NCBI GenBank assembly: GCA_030562195.1
Contig: JAUJPP010000011.1
Span: 7,812,001 to 7,876,000 of the forward strand
Length of the DNA stretch: 64,000 bases
Direction: 5' to 3'
From: Nipponacmea schrenckii
Taxonomy: Eukaryota > Mollusca > Gastropoda > Lottiidae
Below, in pieces: positions 11,501-23,123 of this stretch (within the stretch, counting starts at the first letter, position 1; every line of letters starts with the position of its first letter). A model generated the notes under the pieces. The model ran no database searches. It saw only the letters and a program-made list of their open reading frames with translations, and was not told the origin of the DNA. The translations under genes and the position numbers were made by a program.

Positions 11501-14050
11501 TTATTGATGAAAATGAAAAGGCTAATACTTACATAAATAGACAGTAGAATGATCTTGGGAAAATGACAAAAAGGTTATGTCGCCATCTTGAATTAAAATT
11601 AAGCTTTTTTGCCGTTCAAAAGTCTAATACTGTGAGGATTAAAATCTGGCGTCTTATGCAGTAGTGGAACACTTAATGATTCTTAAGTAACTTAAACTTG
11701 CCAATATTATTTACGTATCCGATAAATACAACTCGTCAAATAAATAATTATATTTACATATCTATTCAAGACAGCATCATAAAATGATTAAAGGACGAAT
11801 TGTTCGATTTGATTGTGAAATCACAGCACTGATCAAGATCAGTTCTAGTTATCCTTCGTCTCCGGTATAAATGTGATGACATTGTTGGAAGGACTAATTA
11901 CGGTGTAATTTTTAAACGTCGACAAAAATCCACGAAAGTCATTTTTGATGTAAAAATTGGATCCATACATTCCAAACCAGTTACCAAGACCACACTTTAA
12001 GCCAAGTATCGAGAAATACATACCAAGTAAACAAGCTTGTGATGTTATTCGCAAAATAATGCAAGAAGTCAATCAAATCAAAATATAAACAATGGCGCAT
12101 TTTTAATTCTTCAAATATATTCATAAAGAGGCTGATACCAAATTCTGACATAATTTCTTCAAAACGATAACACGTTCTTTACTACCTTTTATAGGTACCA
12201 TTTCCAAATCATTATTTGGCACTGCAACACAAGATGATCATATCACATTGGTTATTTGTTACGCGCAGTTTCTCTTTTTACATTTCACTTTTGTCACATC
12301 TATTTTGTCGTATCTTTAACGTTCACCACATGACCTAAAAAATAGAAATCATTTAAGAAATACTCCCAGGGGAATTTATAGTCTTGTTCTTCATGACAGA
12401 CGGTGAATTTTTGGCCACCAATTTCCATGATAATTCAAATAATTTTTTATTTGGGTCCACAATTCATTATGCATAACATTTTCAATTTCCCATTTAAGTT
12501 CGATTGTTGAAGTCTTTGCTTGGACTGTCTCGCTGCTAAAGCCACTTCCAGGTTAAGAATTTTTTTTCTTTATTTTTTTGGCATTTATATGATATGCACA
12601 CCAAAGATGTTATTTGATAATTATAAGTCTATTTACAATCAATGCACATGAATCATCTTTTAAACATCTATTTGAATTCATTCAAAATAATAACAAATTC
12701 ACATAAATTTATAAGTTTTGTTTCTTTATTATAAAATAAATTACACAGTTAGATACATATTGGTCGATATAGGTAATGAGGTTTGGGGTATTTAGTCCTA
12801 GAAATATCGAAATAAGAACAATTGAAACTCATCCCCCAACTCCCCTTTCTGACAAAGCTCACATAATCTCTGATCACTTGGTATATTCTGTCGTTCCTAG
12901 TATACGTAAAGGAAATCAAGTGAAAATGTACCAATATTACAAAATATCTACATAATATAAGTCACACTCCTCCTAAAGAACTTTCTCCTGGACCAATTAC
13001 TACTTCTTTTGATATTTTACCGAAACTTTGGTCTCGGGGAAACGATATGAACAGGGGAAATTCAACAAGTTAAATACCCATCAGATCCAATGCTAAATAA
13101 CCCCCTTTAAATTTATTAATATATTTTTTTTTCTATTGTACTGTTTTTTTCTTGGGATATCATAGTATATTTACATACATTATATTATTTATATTAATGA
13201 TGTTATGAAATTGATAGTGAATAGTGCCTATGGAAGTCCACTGATGCAGAAGGAAAAGCACACCTCTTGCAAATATGTGCACGGTGTACACAAAGCAAAT
13301 TTACAAAACCACAATTTATATCGCTTACCGAATTACTTTCCAAGAACTTCGAAATTATTTCTTCTAAAAGACGAACTAATCTAAATTTACCCACTCCAGT
13401 TGGATTTTTTTGTTTTGCAATAAGCAAAATTGCGAATGTTAGAGTTTTACTATAATTTCTTGGACGTGTTTGTAGATAAGAGTGTCTTCAAATGGATACC
13501 GATAGTTTATATCTAGCTATATCCGGAAATGATTTATCAGACATAATACAACTCGAAAAGAAAGACGATTACAATCACTTTACTCGGATATTGTAACCAA
13601 AGCGATGAAATATATCCGACGCTAAAACATTTCTTCCCCAGTACTTGTTGCGAGGAACACGTAATCGTTATGATCTCCCTTCTAAAATTCTAAAACTGAC
13701 GTTCTGCATGCGAATGAAAGAGACCAAGAAAAGGTGAAACTGAGTTCCAGGGGGTTAAACAAATCATCAATTAAACAAGCGGAAATATTTATGAACGTGT
13801 TCTGTATGCAAAAGAAATTCAGTGCGCTGTGAACACGAGGTTCTGTTCCGTTCCGTTCCCGAGATAGTATATTCTTATCAACAAGTAAGGTGGGGGTGTC
13901 ATATTTCTATTGCAAACGATCTAGATTTGACGGATTTTTCCTGGTTGAACTTTTTCATTTATATTTTTATACATTATTTATAACTAATTTTAAAAAGATA
14001 ATCAATATTGTGCACAATAATATTTTCAATTGAATTAAATGTGAATAAGC
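11500..14050 (+). repeat. Composite repeat block B (envelope core deleted)
   Basis: Block B matches block C from the ATGGCG flank through the start of the envelope-like gene (about 12240). It then jumps directly to sequence equivalent to about 18890 in block C, so roughly 1.2 kb of envelope coding DNA is missing. It continues through the proline-rich spacer frame (12780-13075) and the polB remnant to about 14050. An ORF-like residue of the envelope tail, reading THPPTPLSDKAH, is conserved in A, B and C. Confidence 0.8.
13195..13960 (+). pseudogene. Maverick-type polB C-terminal remnant (block B)
   Basis: Begins at the polymerase motif B region (VNSAYGSPLMQK) and extends past motif C (MDTDSLYLA near 13493) to the end of the gene. 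It parallels 29105-29953 with many indels. A stop-rich frame shows it is dead. It ends where a Ty3/Gypsy RT fragment begins. Confidence 0.75.
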
Positions 14051-14420
14051 CCTTTAACAAATGCTCCTTTCAAATGGTTATGACCGACATGTTGAGAGAA
14101 ATGCACTGGAAATATGCATTAGTTTATGTAGATGATATAATTATATACAGCAAGATTTCAAACAACATCTACAGCATCTCCAAAATGTGTTCCAAAAACA
14201 CAAAGAGGCCGGAATAACTCTGAAACCAAGTATGTGTTAATTTGCTTCCAAACAAGTTAATTATTTAGGTCATGTATTTACAAAAGATGGAATTTAAGCC
14301 GATAACGTTAAAATGAAAGCTGTTCAGGAAATGAACCTCCAATAACCCAACAAGAAGTTCGACAATTTCATGGTTTATGTAACTATTAAATTTTTCAAAA
14401 ATTGCTCATCCATTAAATTA
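14050..14420 (+). pseudogene. Ty3/Gypsy reverse-transcriptase fragment
   Basis: The frame at 14041-14217 contains the RT motif C region LVYVDDIIIYSK. Downstream, in other frames, come remnants of the connection/RNase H start (YLGHVFTKDG-like and KDQKFTCTEDCQKA). It is truncated at both ends and jumps to the integrase C-terminus. Catalytic YVDD is intact locally, but the gene is not functional. Confidence 0.75.
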
Positions 14421-14425
14421 ATTAC

Positions 14426-14821
14426 GTGTATTACAAAAAGATCAAAAATTCACTTGTACTGAAGACTGTCAAAAAGCCCTATTATCGTATTGTTGACCAA
14501 TATTCGCCTGTATATTTCAAAATAAGGCATCAGTTGTCTAGAAAATCAAAGAATGTTCATGAAGATAATCTTCGTTTAGCCAATTCAAATGTTGAATGGG
14601 ATCAAGAAAGAGTTAATCGTACACACATTCTGGATAAGGTTCTTCATCCTGAGTTAGACATCTCTATCAGACGTCAACACTTCCGTTCTGCAAAAGGAGT
14701 ATCCAGTAAGCAACAGGTTTTCCAACAAAATTCAGACTCTGATTCGGACGATGACAATATCCCACAGTTACGATCTAACGAAGCAAATCATACTAATGCC
14801 AACATTGATTTCTCCAACTAG
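14426..14821 (+). pseudogene. Ty3/Gypsy integrase C-terminal domain and tail
   Basis: The first 45 residues (YYRIVDQYSPVYFKIRH..VHEDNLRLA) match the small SH3-like/GPY-type C-terminal domain of Gypsy integrases. An acidic, serine-rich tail follows. The RT thumb, RNase H and integrase core expected between this and the fragment before it are missing, so an internal deletion has joined distant parts of pol. Confidence 0.7.
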
Positions 14822-15208
14822 TCGCACTCCCATACTGGTTACGATGCTGAATATTCTGACGAAGAGGAATTTTATATCTAATCTATTTTGCTCACTAGGT
14901 ATTCAAATTAGTTTGATCCCTTGAGGATAGGTGTTTAAATGCCTTACCAACTTTTCTTGGTGATAGTTGGGTGTCTTTCATAATGTACGTTAGAAAGGAA
15001 AATAGGATAATTAATCCTTTAGGGTATCGGATTAATTGCAAACATGGTGTACCTTATTGTAAGACCAACTTGAATTTTAAAAGCCTACGTACAATGTGGT
15101 ATTGAATAGTGTTCTTAGTTAGCATTGTATCGATAGTTCTCCCTTCCAGTCAGAGGATTCAGTTGTCTACCCTGGTATTGATTTTTGCCTTGAACTATAT
15201 TTTCAGGC

Positions 15209-16960
15209 ATGGATTTATGTTTTAAAATTTGGTGGATCCTAGTGTTCTTCGCCTCAAGTTATGGTAGTACGACAATAACGTAGAATTTGTATTTCAAAAC
15301 CGCTTTTACGCCTCTTACAGCACTTGGGTACTTAATTTCCATTTTGATTTAGCTCCTTTTGACACGCAAATTATGGCACTGCAAAATTCAATTGATGTTT
15401 TTAAAAAATCTATTTCTGTTTTGACGACACCAAATGAACGAAATCAGAAACTACTTCGGTTTACAACCTTAATTAAAAACTTGCAAAAGGTATTATCCGC
15501 TGAATATGATCAGCTTCACACACATTTCAATAAACTCAGGAATGCTTTTAAGAATTTCAAATTTCAAGTCACTAGCACCCAAAAACCAAATCGTTCAAAA
15601 CGAAGTTTCTAGCACCCAAAAATTTCCATTGGGTGGAATTATGTCATTTTTATTTGGAACAGCTTCTGAAGACACAGTTGACAAAATAAAATCCGAAATA
15701 AACTCTCTAAGAAATTCGCAAAAGCAAGTTATACACGTTTTGGAACATGGATTGACACTGTTAAACACTACCGTTCGAAATGTCGAATTGAATAGAAAAT
15801 CCATAAATCTGTTGATAAATTCAACAAATTCGTTGTCAAAATGGATCACTAAGATGTATCAGAAAATCATTGACGGGTGTGTTTCATTTATTATACTCCA
15901 CATTTCATACGCTTCAACGAACTATAACTTTATTCCATAGTCAAGTTTTGGCAGCGATTCAAGGTCATTTACAAGTGCGTTACTTTCAGATACACAATTA
16001 TTTTCGGCATTGGCAGAAGTTCAGCAGCAACCTTGGAACTTCCCATACCTTTAGTCAAGTCTGATTTACGAAAATATTACGAAATTTTACGCGCCACTTT
16101 GATTCCGGATGTTACTGCTTTTCACATTATGGTTATATTACCTTTAATTCAAAAATCGTCAATTTTTGAGTTGTACAAAATTGTGCATATTCCGGCATAT
16201 ATAAATCAAAACACTGCGTTATCTTATCAGTTATCTCATGATTTTCTAGCCATTTCTCCGGATAGGAATGTCTATATGTTGTTAAATGATCACGAAGTTT
16301 TCTTATGTACTCAACCGATCATGTCAGCAAATTTTGCTACATCATGTCTTTCCTCCTTATTTTTGCATATCCAAAGTCTAATTAAGACAACTTGTGAATT
16401 CTCAATCGTGGGACTACAGCATTCCCCTATTGTAAAAAGTCTAACCAAACGGAGTTGATTAATATTTAGTCCTACTAGATTGGCAGTGGATTTGGTATGT
16501 TTTGACCATAACAAAAATTTGTTACACAATTTGGAAATTAGCATAGGTGTTAATATTCGGCAACAAAGTCAAAATCTTAATAATATCACTCAAATTTTAT
16601 TTAATATCAGTACTATTAATCAAAATAGCTCCCATTCAATTCCTATGGCTTCATGCCTTTTTATTTTACCGAAGATTCGATCACAGGATAAAGACATTAA
16701 GAAGCTCCTGGGTGATATTGAACATATAAAATTTTCCAATCTAATGCTAAAAAACCCTTTTATGGTAAAAGCACATTGGCTATATTATTTGTTTTATGGC
16801 ATTAATATTTTTTTTAATTATTGTTTGTATTATATTTTATTTGGTGTATAAACGATGTGGAAAATGTCGCTTGACAAGCCATATCAAGTCTAGCAAATTG
16901 AATACAGCTCGAGTAGTCTATAGTCCAGACACTAAATATTCTGATATCAAGCCAGTCGCC
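15209..16960 (+). pseudogene. Envelope-like F-type fusion glycoprotein of a Gypsy element (errantivirus-like)
   Basis: An ATG at 15209 lies 3 bp after a TTTTCAG splice acceptor, as expected for a spliced env message. The first 20 residues (MDLCFKIWWILVFFASSYGS) form a signal peptide, then a stop occurs. A RSKR furin-type site is encoded at 15590-15600. In a neighbouring frame it is followed by a glycine/phenylalanine-rich LFGTA fusion-peptide-like segment (about 15630-15665) and a heptad-repeat region. A hydrophobic membrane anchor (FLIIVCIIFYLVYKRCGKC) lies at about 16810-16870, followed by a cytoplasmic tail. At least five frameshifts or stops separate these pieces. The gene is an inactive relic and is only described here. 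Confidence 0.65.
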
Positions 16961-17631
16961 AAGCAAGGTCAGAAAATCCAAGCTCCAAATCCAAATCTTG
17001 TCATTTTCCCAAGATTCCTATTAAAAATCTTGGGAAAATGACTAAAAGGTTATGTCGATATCTTAAAACCGGAAGAAGCCATCTTGAATCAAAATTTAGC
17101 CTTGACGCCATTCAAAAGTCTAATACTGTGAGGATTATAATCTGGCGTCTTATGCAGTAGTGTAACACTTAATGATTCTCAAGTAACTTAAACTTGCCAA
17201 TATTATTTACGTATCCATTAAATACAACTCGTCAAATAAATAATTATATTTACATATCTATTCAAGACAGCATCATAAAATGATTTAAAGGACGAATTGT
17301 TCATTTTGATTGTGAAATGACAGCACTGATCAAGATCAGATCTAGTTATCCTTCGTCTCCGGTATAAATAATGATGACATTGTTGAAAGGACTAATTACG
17401 GTGTAATTTTTAAACGTCGACAAACATCCATGTAAGTAATTTTTGATGTAGAAAATTGGATCCATACATTCCAAATGCAGTTACCAAGACCACACTTTAA
17501 GCCAAGTATCGAGAAATACATACCAAGTAAACAAGCTGGTGATGTTATGCGCAAAATAATGCAAGACGTCAATCAAATCAAAATATCAACAATGGCGCAT
17601 TTTTAATTCTTCAAATATATTCATAAAGAGA

Positions 17632-18830
17632 ATGATAACACGGTCTTTATTACCGTTTATAGGTACCATTTCCAAATCATTATTTGGCACCGCAACACAA
17701 GATGATATCCGACTTATCTCATCTCATATTAATACCATTAATCATAATAATATTAATCTTGAAGATAAAGTTACAAAATTTGCACAGCATTTTTCATCAT
17801 ATATATCACAAAAAAATGATAGATTTGACAACATCATGAAAGGAATCGAAGAAAATCATGATGCTATCATAAAAGCAGTCAACAAATCAGTAACTATATT
17901 TGACACATTAGAACAATCCATTGTCTCAATAGCGCATTTAATTAATTACCAACTTAAGAATTCAATCAACATTCAGCAACAACTTGAAGAGTTAAAAGTA
18001 GGATTTCAGTCTATGACAAATGGATTACTTTCTCCATTGATCATTACCACAATAACAATGAAGCACACCATTCAAAACTTTCAAACATTATTAGCTGAAC
18101 ATTATTCAAATTTTAAATTTTTCCATAAAGACGTCTTTTATAGCTTTCAACATTCTACCTTTCACATCATAATTATAAAAAATTTTCATCTCATTAAAAA
18201 TACCTATTGTTGGTCAAACACCTTTGCTTAACCTATACGAAATCATTTCCTACCAATTCCACTCAATCACACTTCAAACCATACCACAGTTATTAGACAT
18301 GTCCAAATTTTTCGCAATTTCAGACAATTATCAGCAATACGTAAAGTTGTCACAAGAACAAATAAATCATTGTACAGGTACAGACATTCTCGAATATAAT
18401 TACAACGTAGCTTTTTCACCAGGTACTGTACCCTCTTGTGAAAAATCACTATTTTTAGACGATAAAAATGAAATAAAATTAAATTGCAACTTTAGATTTC
18501 TTGCAAATAAACCTATTAAAACAATAATAGAATTGAAGCCATCAAGTCTTCTTATTTATAATATTCCACAACTGGTACTAAAATGTAACAAAAAACAAGG
18601 CATCAAACAGGGGTGCAAATTCTGTTTAAAATACATACACCTTGTTCATGTGCTATATCTACAACGGAAATCACTTTTTTGAGAAAATATCAACGTGTTT
18701 AAAGAAAGACACAACAATAACAAAACTGCATCCGGTAAATCTTGACTTATTACATTTTTTCACAGACACTGATCTAAAATCTATTTCTGGTATAGCTGCC
18801 ATTATTAGATGCAATGAAGCAGTCTAATTC
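17632..18830 (+). pseudogene. Envelope-like F-type fusion glycoprotein (block C)
   Basis: Three overlapping frames (17632-18231, 18224-18682, 18642-18827) cover one protein. It starts near LLPFIGTISKSLFGTATQDD, resembling the fusion-peptide region after the cleavage site in baculovirus-F and errantivirus envelopes. A long helical region follows, then a cysteine-containing ectodomain. Small indels near 18165-18225 and 18680 break the frame. The N-terminal subunit with its signal peptide is not visible upstream. Read with block A, the two copies confirm that this was once a real coding gene. No complete protein is present. Confidence 0.6.
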
Positions 18831-19802
18831 CATTGTAATATGTTTAACGGTAAGATCACTCTTATTTTTGTAGAATATAATATTACTAAAAACTTACGCG
18901 CAGTTTCTCTTTTTACATTTCACTATTGTCACATGACATAAAAAAATAGAAATCATTTAAGAAATACTCTCAGGGGAATTTATAGTCTTGTTCTTCATGA
19001 CAGACGGTGAATTTTTGGCCACCAATTTCCATGATAATAAAAATAATTCTTTATTTGGGTCAACAATTTATTATGCATAACATTTTCAATTTCCCATTTA
19101 AGTTCGATTGTTGAAGTCTTTGCTTGAACTGTCTCGCTGCTAAAGCCCCTTCCAGGTTAAGATTTTTTTTTTTATTTTTTGGCATTTATATGATATACAC
19201 ACCAATGGACTATAAAGATGTTATTTGATAATTATAAGTCTATTTACAATCAATGCACATGAATCATCTTTTAAACATTTACTTGAATTCATTCAAAATA
19301 ATAATAACAAATTCACATAAATTTACAAGTTCTGTTTCTTTACTATTACACAAATTACACATTTAGATACATGATGGTCGATATAGGTAATGAGGTTTGG
19401 GGTATTTAGTCCTAGAAATATCGAAATAAGAACAATTGAAACTCATCCCCCAACTCCCCTTTCTGACAAAGCTCACATAATCTCTGATCACTTGGTATAT
19501 TCTGTCGTTCCTAGTATACGTAAAGGAAATCAAGTGAAAATGTATCCAATATTACAAAATATCTACATAATATAAGTCACACTCCTCCTAAAGAACTTTC
19601 TCCTGGACCAATTACTACTTCTTTTGATATTTTACCGAAACTTTGGTCTCGGGGAAACGATATGAACAGGGGAAATTCAACAAATTAAATACCCATCAGA
19701 TCCAATGCTAAATAACCCCCTTTGAATTTATTATTTTATTTTTTTCTATTGTACTGTTTCTTTCTTGGGATATCATAGTATATTTACATACATTATATTA
19801 TT

Positions 19803-20197
19803 TCCATTAATGGTGTAATGAAATTGATAGTGAATAGTGCCTATGGAAGTCTACTGATGTAGAAGGAAAAGCACACCTCTTGCAAATATGTGCACGGTGT
19901 ACACAAAGCAAATTTACAAAACCACAATTTGTATCGCTTACCGAATTACCTTCCGAGAACTTCGAAATTATTTCTTCTAAAAGACGAACTAATCTAAATT
20001 TACCCACTCCAGTTGGATTTTTTTGTTTTGCAATAAGCAAAATTGCGAATGTTAGAGTTTTACTATAATTTCTTGGACGTGTTTGTAGATAAGGGTGACC
20101 TCCGAGTGTCTTCAAATGGATACCGATAGTTTATATTTAGCTATATCCGGAAATGATTTATCAGACATAATACTACTCGAAAAGAAAGACGATTACA
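19803..20197 (+). pseudogene. Maverick-type polB fragment, motif B to motif C
   Basis: The segment starts at the motif B region (VNSAYGSLLM) and ends shortly after motif C (CLQMDTDSLYLAISGND, about 20107-20157). At about 20197 the polB similarity stops abruptly. The same reading frame continues into an acidic sequence (ESSSDDTDKLDEDEN) that belongs to the next gene, making a chimeric exon. A full polB lies downstream, so this piece is an extra. Confidence 0.75.
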
Positions 20198-21109
20198 ATC
20201 GAAGAATAGAAAGCAGTTCCGATGATACCGATAAATTAGACGAGGACGAGAATACTATAATCACACCATCTAAAACTTTGTAAGTATATTTCACATTAAG
20301 ATTTAGAAAGGGATAATACAAGAAGCGTTAAGGCAGTTTAAAGCACTAGCACCGCTAACTTGTCAAAATATTTCTCTTTGCATATTGAATGCTGAAAACC
20401 TATCCCGTTATTCAGAAGAATAACCTTAATTCATTCGTTTATTGTAGTAAAAAGATACCAGGTAAAGTTTCATTCATCGACGATGATGACGACGACGACG
20501 ACGATGACGACGACGATGATGACGATGATGATGACGATGATGATGATATTGATGGAGAAGATGATTGCGTGTTAGAAGATGATATGTTCGTCTTAAAAAA
20601 CACCTTAGCCCCCAAGATTAAATTCAGACTAAACCAAAACATCAAAAAACAAGACTATTGCCGCATCATTAAAATCAACCCAACAGCAGAAGAAAAACTC
20701 CTGAAATTCAGCAGGAAAACTTTAGTAAAGGTAAGCATTTAACATTATATCGTTTTATCAAAGTGAACTGAAAACACTTTTTAAATGTATCGTTTGAAGG
20801 TGGACTGTAAGTAAACCGGAATGTGACGTTAATTGTTGTTTCACGTTATTATTATTTCAGCTGTTAACGAAGGTCCAACATATAATTAATTCAGTGGAGA
20901 GATCTAAAATCGAGAAGAAGACAGTAAAAACTGAGAGAGAATGCGACGTTGTTCATCTTACTAAAAGATTTCGAGTATCCATAAATAAATTTAGAGGATA
21001 CTTCTACATCGATGTAAGAGCTTATAAAGGTTCGCAATTTAATATCCCTCAAAGGATAACGGTATTTCGTTCTCAACCCCAGATTTTACGAAATTGTTTA
21101 ATATCGTGA
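20198..21109 (+). CDS. Three-exon acidic protein with PC4-like C-terminal domain
   Basis: Exon 1 ends at 20279 before GTAAGT. Exon 2 is 20458-20730 (TTGTAG acceptor, GTAAGC donor). Exon 3 is 20861-21109. The phases join correctly. The N-terminal half is very acidic, with an aspartate run encoded by GAY repeats at 20478-20548. Exon 3 (FRVSINKFRGYFYIDVRAY) resembles the single-stranded-DNA-binding domain of the transcription coactivator PC4/SUB1, which in cellular proteins also follows an acidic/serine-rich tail. The true start is unclear because exon 1 is fused to the polB fragment. PolB starts only 30 bp after the stop. The PC4 relationship is by eye. Confidence 0.45.
20478..20548 (+). repeat. 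GAY trinucleotide repeat encoding poly-Asp
   Basis: Run of GAC/GAT codons giving about 23 consecutive aspartates inside the acidic exon. The mixed codons suggest selection or age rather than recent pure slippage. Confidence 0.9.
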
Positions 21110-21138
21110 AAAAATATATGGAATAAACAATTAACATT

Positions 21139-22640
21139 ATGGCTCGTTGTTATTCATGTTTTCGGTGTGATGCACGTTTTGAAAGTCGAACAGCATTCTA
21201 CACTCATGTGAAGAGATGTAGGAATGAAAAGGGCTTTAAATGTGGGACTTGTGGAGTGGTTTGTCGAGATAGGAAACTTTTGTGGAATCATCGACAGCGA
21301 GAACATACTTCAAATTCCCATTTACAAAGTGAGCCCTGGGGTAACTACGTAAAAGATCATCCGTGGATGGATGATAAAAACAACGTCATCAACGAAAATT
21401 TAAAGAGGGTGTATAACACTCATAAATCGATTATTTTAAAATCGAACGATAGTACATCGGAGAGTGTCGGGAGTATAAAATCAATTTTCCGGTTAAAGGA
21501 GAGCGGGATATTGATTTCAGATCGCATTTAAACTCTATATTTGTTAAAGAAAAACAATCATTTAAGATTAATCTTTCATTCGGAGTGATTTTACGACATA
21601 CGGAGAGTGGTGAATATCGATATTTCGTACCCTACAGCAATTCTGAAATATTCGAACGCCCTCAAAGCGTGACTAATTTATCCAACGTTGAACAAATCTA
21701 TCGATCTCTGAGAGAATTTAGTGTCGACGACCAGGTTCTACTTTTAAGACCAAACACAAAATGGAAACCTGTTTTAATCACCAACGTTTCCTACGTAGTT
21801 TACAGAACATCGTTTCCGTTGGGTACAGAGAAACATTTATCACCAACATGGTTAAAAAAGAAAAAGAGTGTTCACACACTAGATTACGGTGACGGTAATC
21901 TCTGTGCTTTCAGGTGTTTAGCTTTTCACCTATCTAAACAAGAACATAGAAAACGCCTGGAGAAATTAACTAAGCGGCTATTTAAGAAATGGTGTGATTA
22001 TGAGAAATATCCAATCGCAAAAAGATTCGCAGGAATTTTACTACCCGATGATATACCTGAATTCGAATCGGTTTTCGAAATAAACATAAACATTTTTCAG
22101 TATCATCCCCTAACAGAATCAGCAGAAATGAAATGAAATGTATTAAAGTGCATCAGCACCAAAACGGGCTATATAGCACTTGATTTAAAAAAAAACAACA
22201 ATTAAAACTAGAAAATCAATGCATTAAAATAAAAATTATCACAGAAACCCCAAAAAGGGCAACAAAACAATGCTAAAAACTATATCACAGAATGGTTGTA
22301 ACCCAATATGGGCTAAAAACAAAATAGCAAAAACAAAACTATAACACAAATATATTTTAAAATTTATAATACAGATTGGTCTGTTTTAAAAACGCGACGA
22401 CCTTCTCATAAAGAGAAGGTTGCGCAAACAGATGGAACAAGGATCTAGCACGGTAGTGCTGAGATCTTATAGGTTTGAGATGCGTGCACTCAATCAGAAT
22501 GTGTTTCACTGTCAGGCGAACCTGGCAATGCTCACAGACTGGTTGAAACAGAATCAGCAGAAACCCTCTACCTATCTAAAGCCCACAATAAAACATACAC
22601 CCCCAGAGACTCTACGATGAATTTAAATTGTTACAAGAAT
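21139..22640 (+). pseudogene. Maverick-type DNA polymerase B, N-terminal region
   Basis: Starts at MARCYSCFRCDARF. The first 60 residues form two C2H2-like zinc-binding units (C..C..H..C; C..C..H..H). The first frame ends at 21531. A second frame (21585-22136) holds a region with the DYGDGNLCAFRCLAFH motif, reminiscent of OTU-like cysteine-protease modules in eukaryotic mobile-element polymerases. It is interrupted at 22129 by a LINE tail with a 17-bp target-site duplication. The frame resumes after 22563 for about 25 codons and then meets a stop near 22650. The polymerase core lies further downstream. Confidence 0.65.
22129..22546 (-). mobile_element. 5'-truncated LINE (Jockey/I-like family), 3' end with 17-bp TSD
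   Basis: The flanking sequence AACAGAATCAGCAGAAA occurs at 22112-22128 and 22547-22563, a perfect 17-bp target-site duplication. The left end carries CATTT-type repeats in reverse, the element's 3' tail. The sequence matches the tail at 53340-53400 and, in corrupted form, 24230-24480. It belongs to the same family as the long LINE at 24170-28588 and has the same orientation. Confidence 0.85.
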
Positions 22641-22690
22641 CATTCAACCTGTTAGCAAAGTCTCCTTCATTCTCTTTTCAGGCAGTCACA

Positions 22691-23035
22691 ATGGCAGAAG
22701 CACAAGTTGTAACCTCATCAGATACCGAATCATCCGACGACGAGCAAGAAGAAAAATACACTGCTTTGACCGATTTTACTCTGAAGAAGCTGGCTACGTT
22801 CAAGAAAGCTATACTGGGTGTAAAAAGTCAATTAGAGTCGAAAATTGAAGGCATACAGAAAAAACAGGACGAAATCATTAAAAATCAACATAATTTGGAG
22901 ACGAAGTTAAGTCAACTAACGCCAATAGTCAGAAGTACACCAATAAATACTCCGGACAGCTTAACACGCAGTATCCCTTCCACTAGCGTTGGCAATACGT
23001 CTATCTGTTTTTTTATTACAATAGTTAGGGTAAGA
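22691..23035 (+). CDS. Unrecognised exon: acidic and coiled-coil protein
   Basis: A TTCTCTTTTCAG acceptor at 22670-22681 precedes an ATG at 22691. The frame encodes an acidic start (TSSDTESSDDEQEEK) and then a lysine/glutamine-rich helical stretch likely to be a coiled coil, ending in a threonine/serine-rich segment. A possible donor (TAGGGTAAG) lies near 23025. The layout, a splice acceptor followed closely by an ATG and a charged N-terminus, resembles the gag starts at 32704 and 61224. It lies inside the split polB gene, so it came in as an insertion. Function unknown. Confidence 0.35.
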
Positions 23036-23123
23036 ACATTTCATCCTGCACGTATTTCAATTGTGATTTTTGTTATTATCTATTTAGTTTTTTTGTTTTT
23101 TTTTCCAGTTTTGTGAGAAAAAT

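Larger units (their letters stand above)
17000..20197 (+). repeat. Composite repeat block C (envelope-like + polB fragment)
   Basis: This is the fullest copy of the composite. The left flank repeats the ATGGCG/CTTCCGG motif in reverse, then comes the envelope-like gene, the proline-rich spacer frame (19390-19575) and a polB fragment. It leads without a break into the Maverick-like genes starting at 20198. The A and B copies stop at or beyond the polB 3' end instead. Confidence 0.8.

Noticed and set aside
20439..20645. Poly-Ser frame on the minus strand
   Set aside because: Antisense shadow of the GAY repeat that encodes the Asp run.
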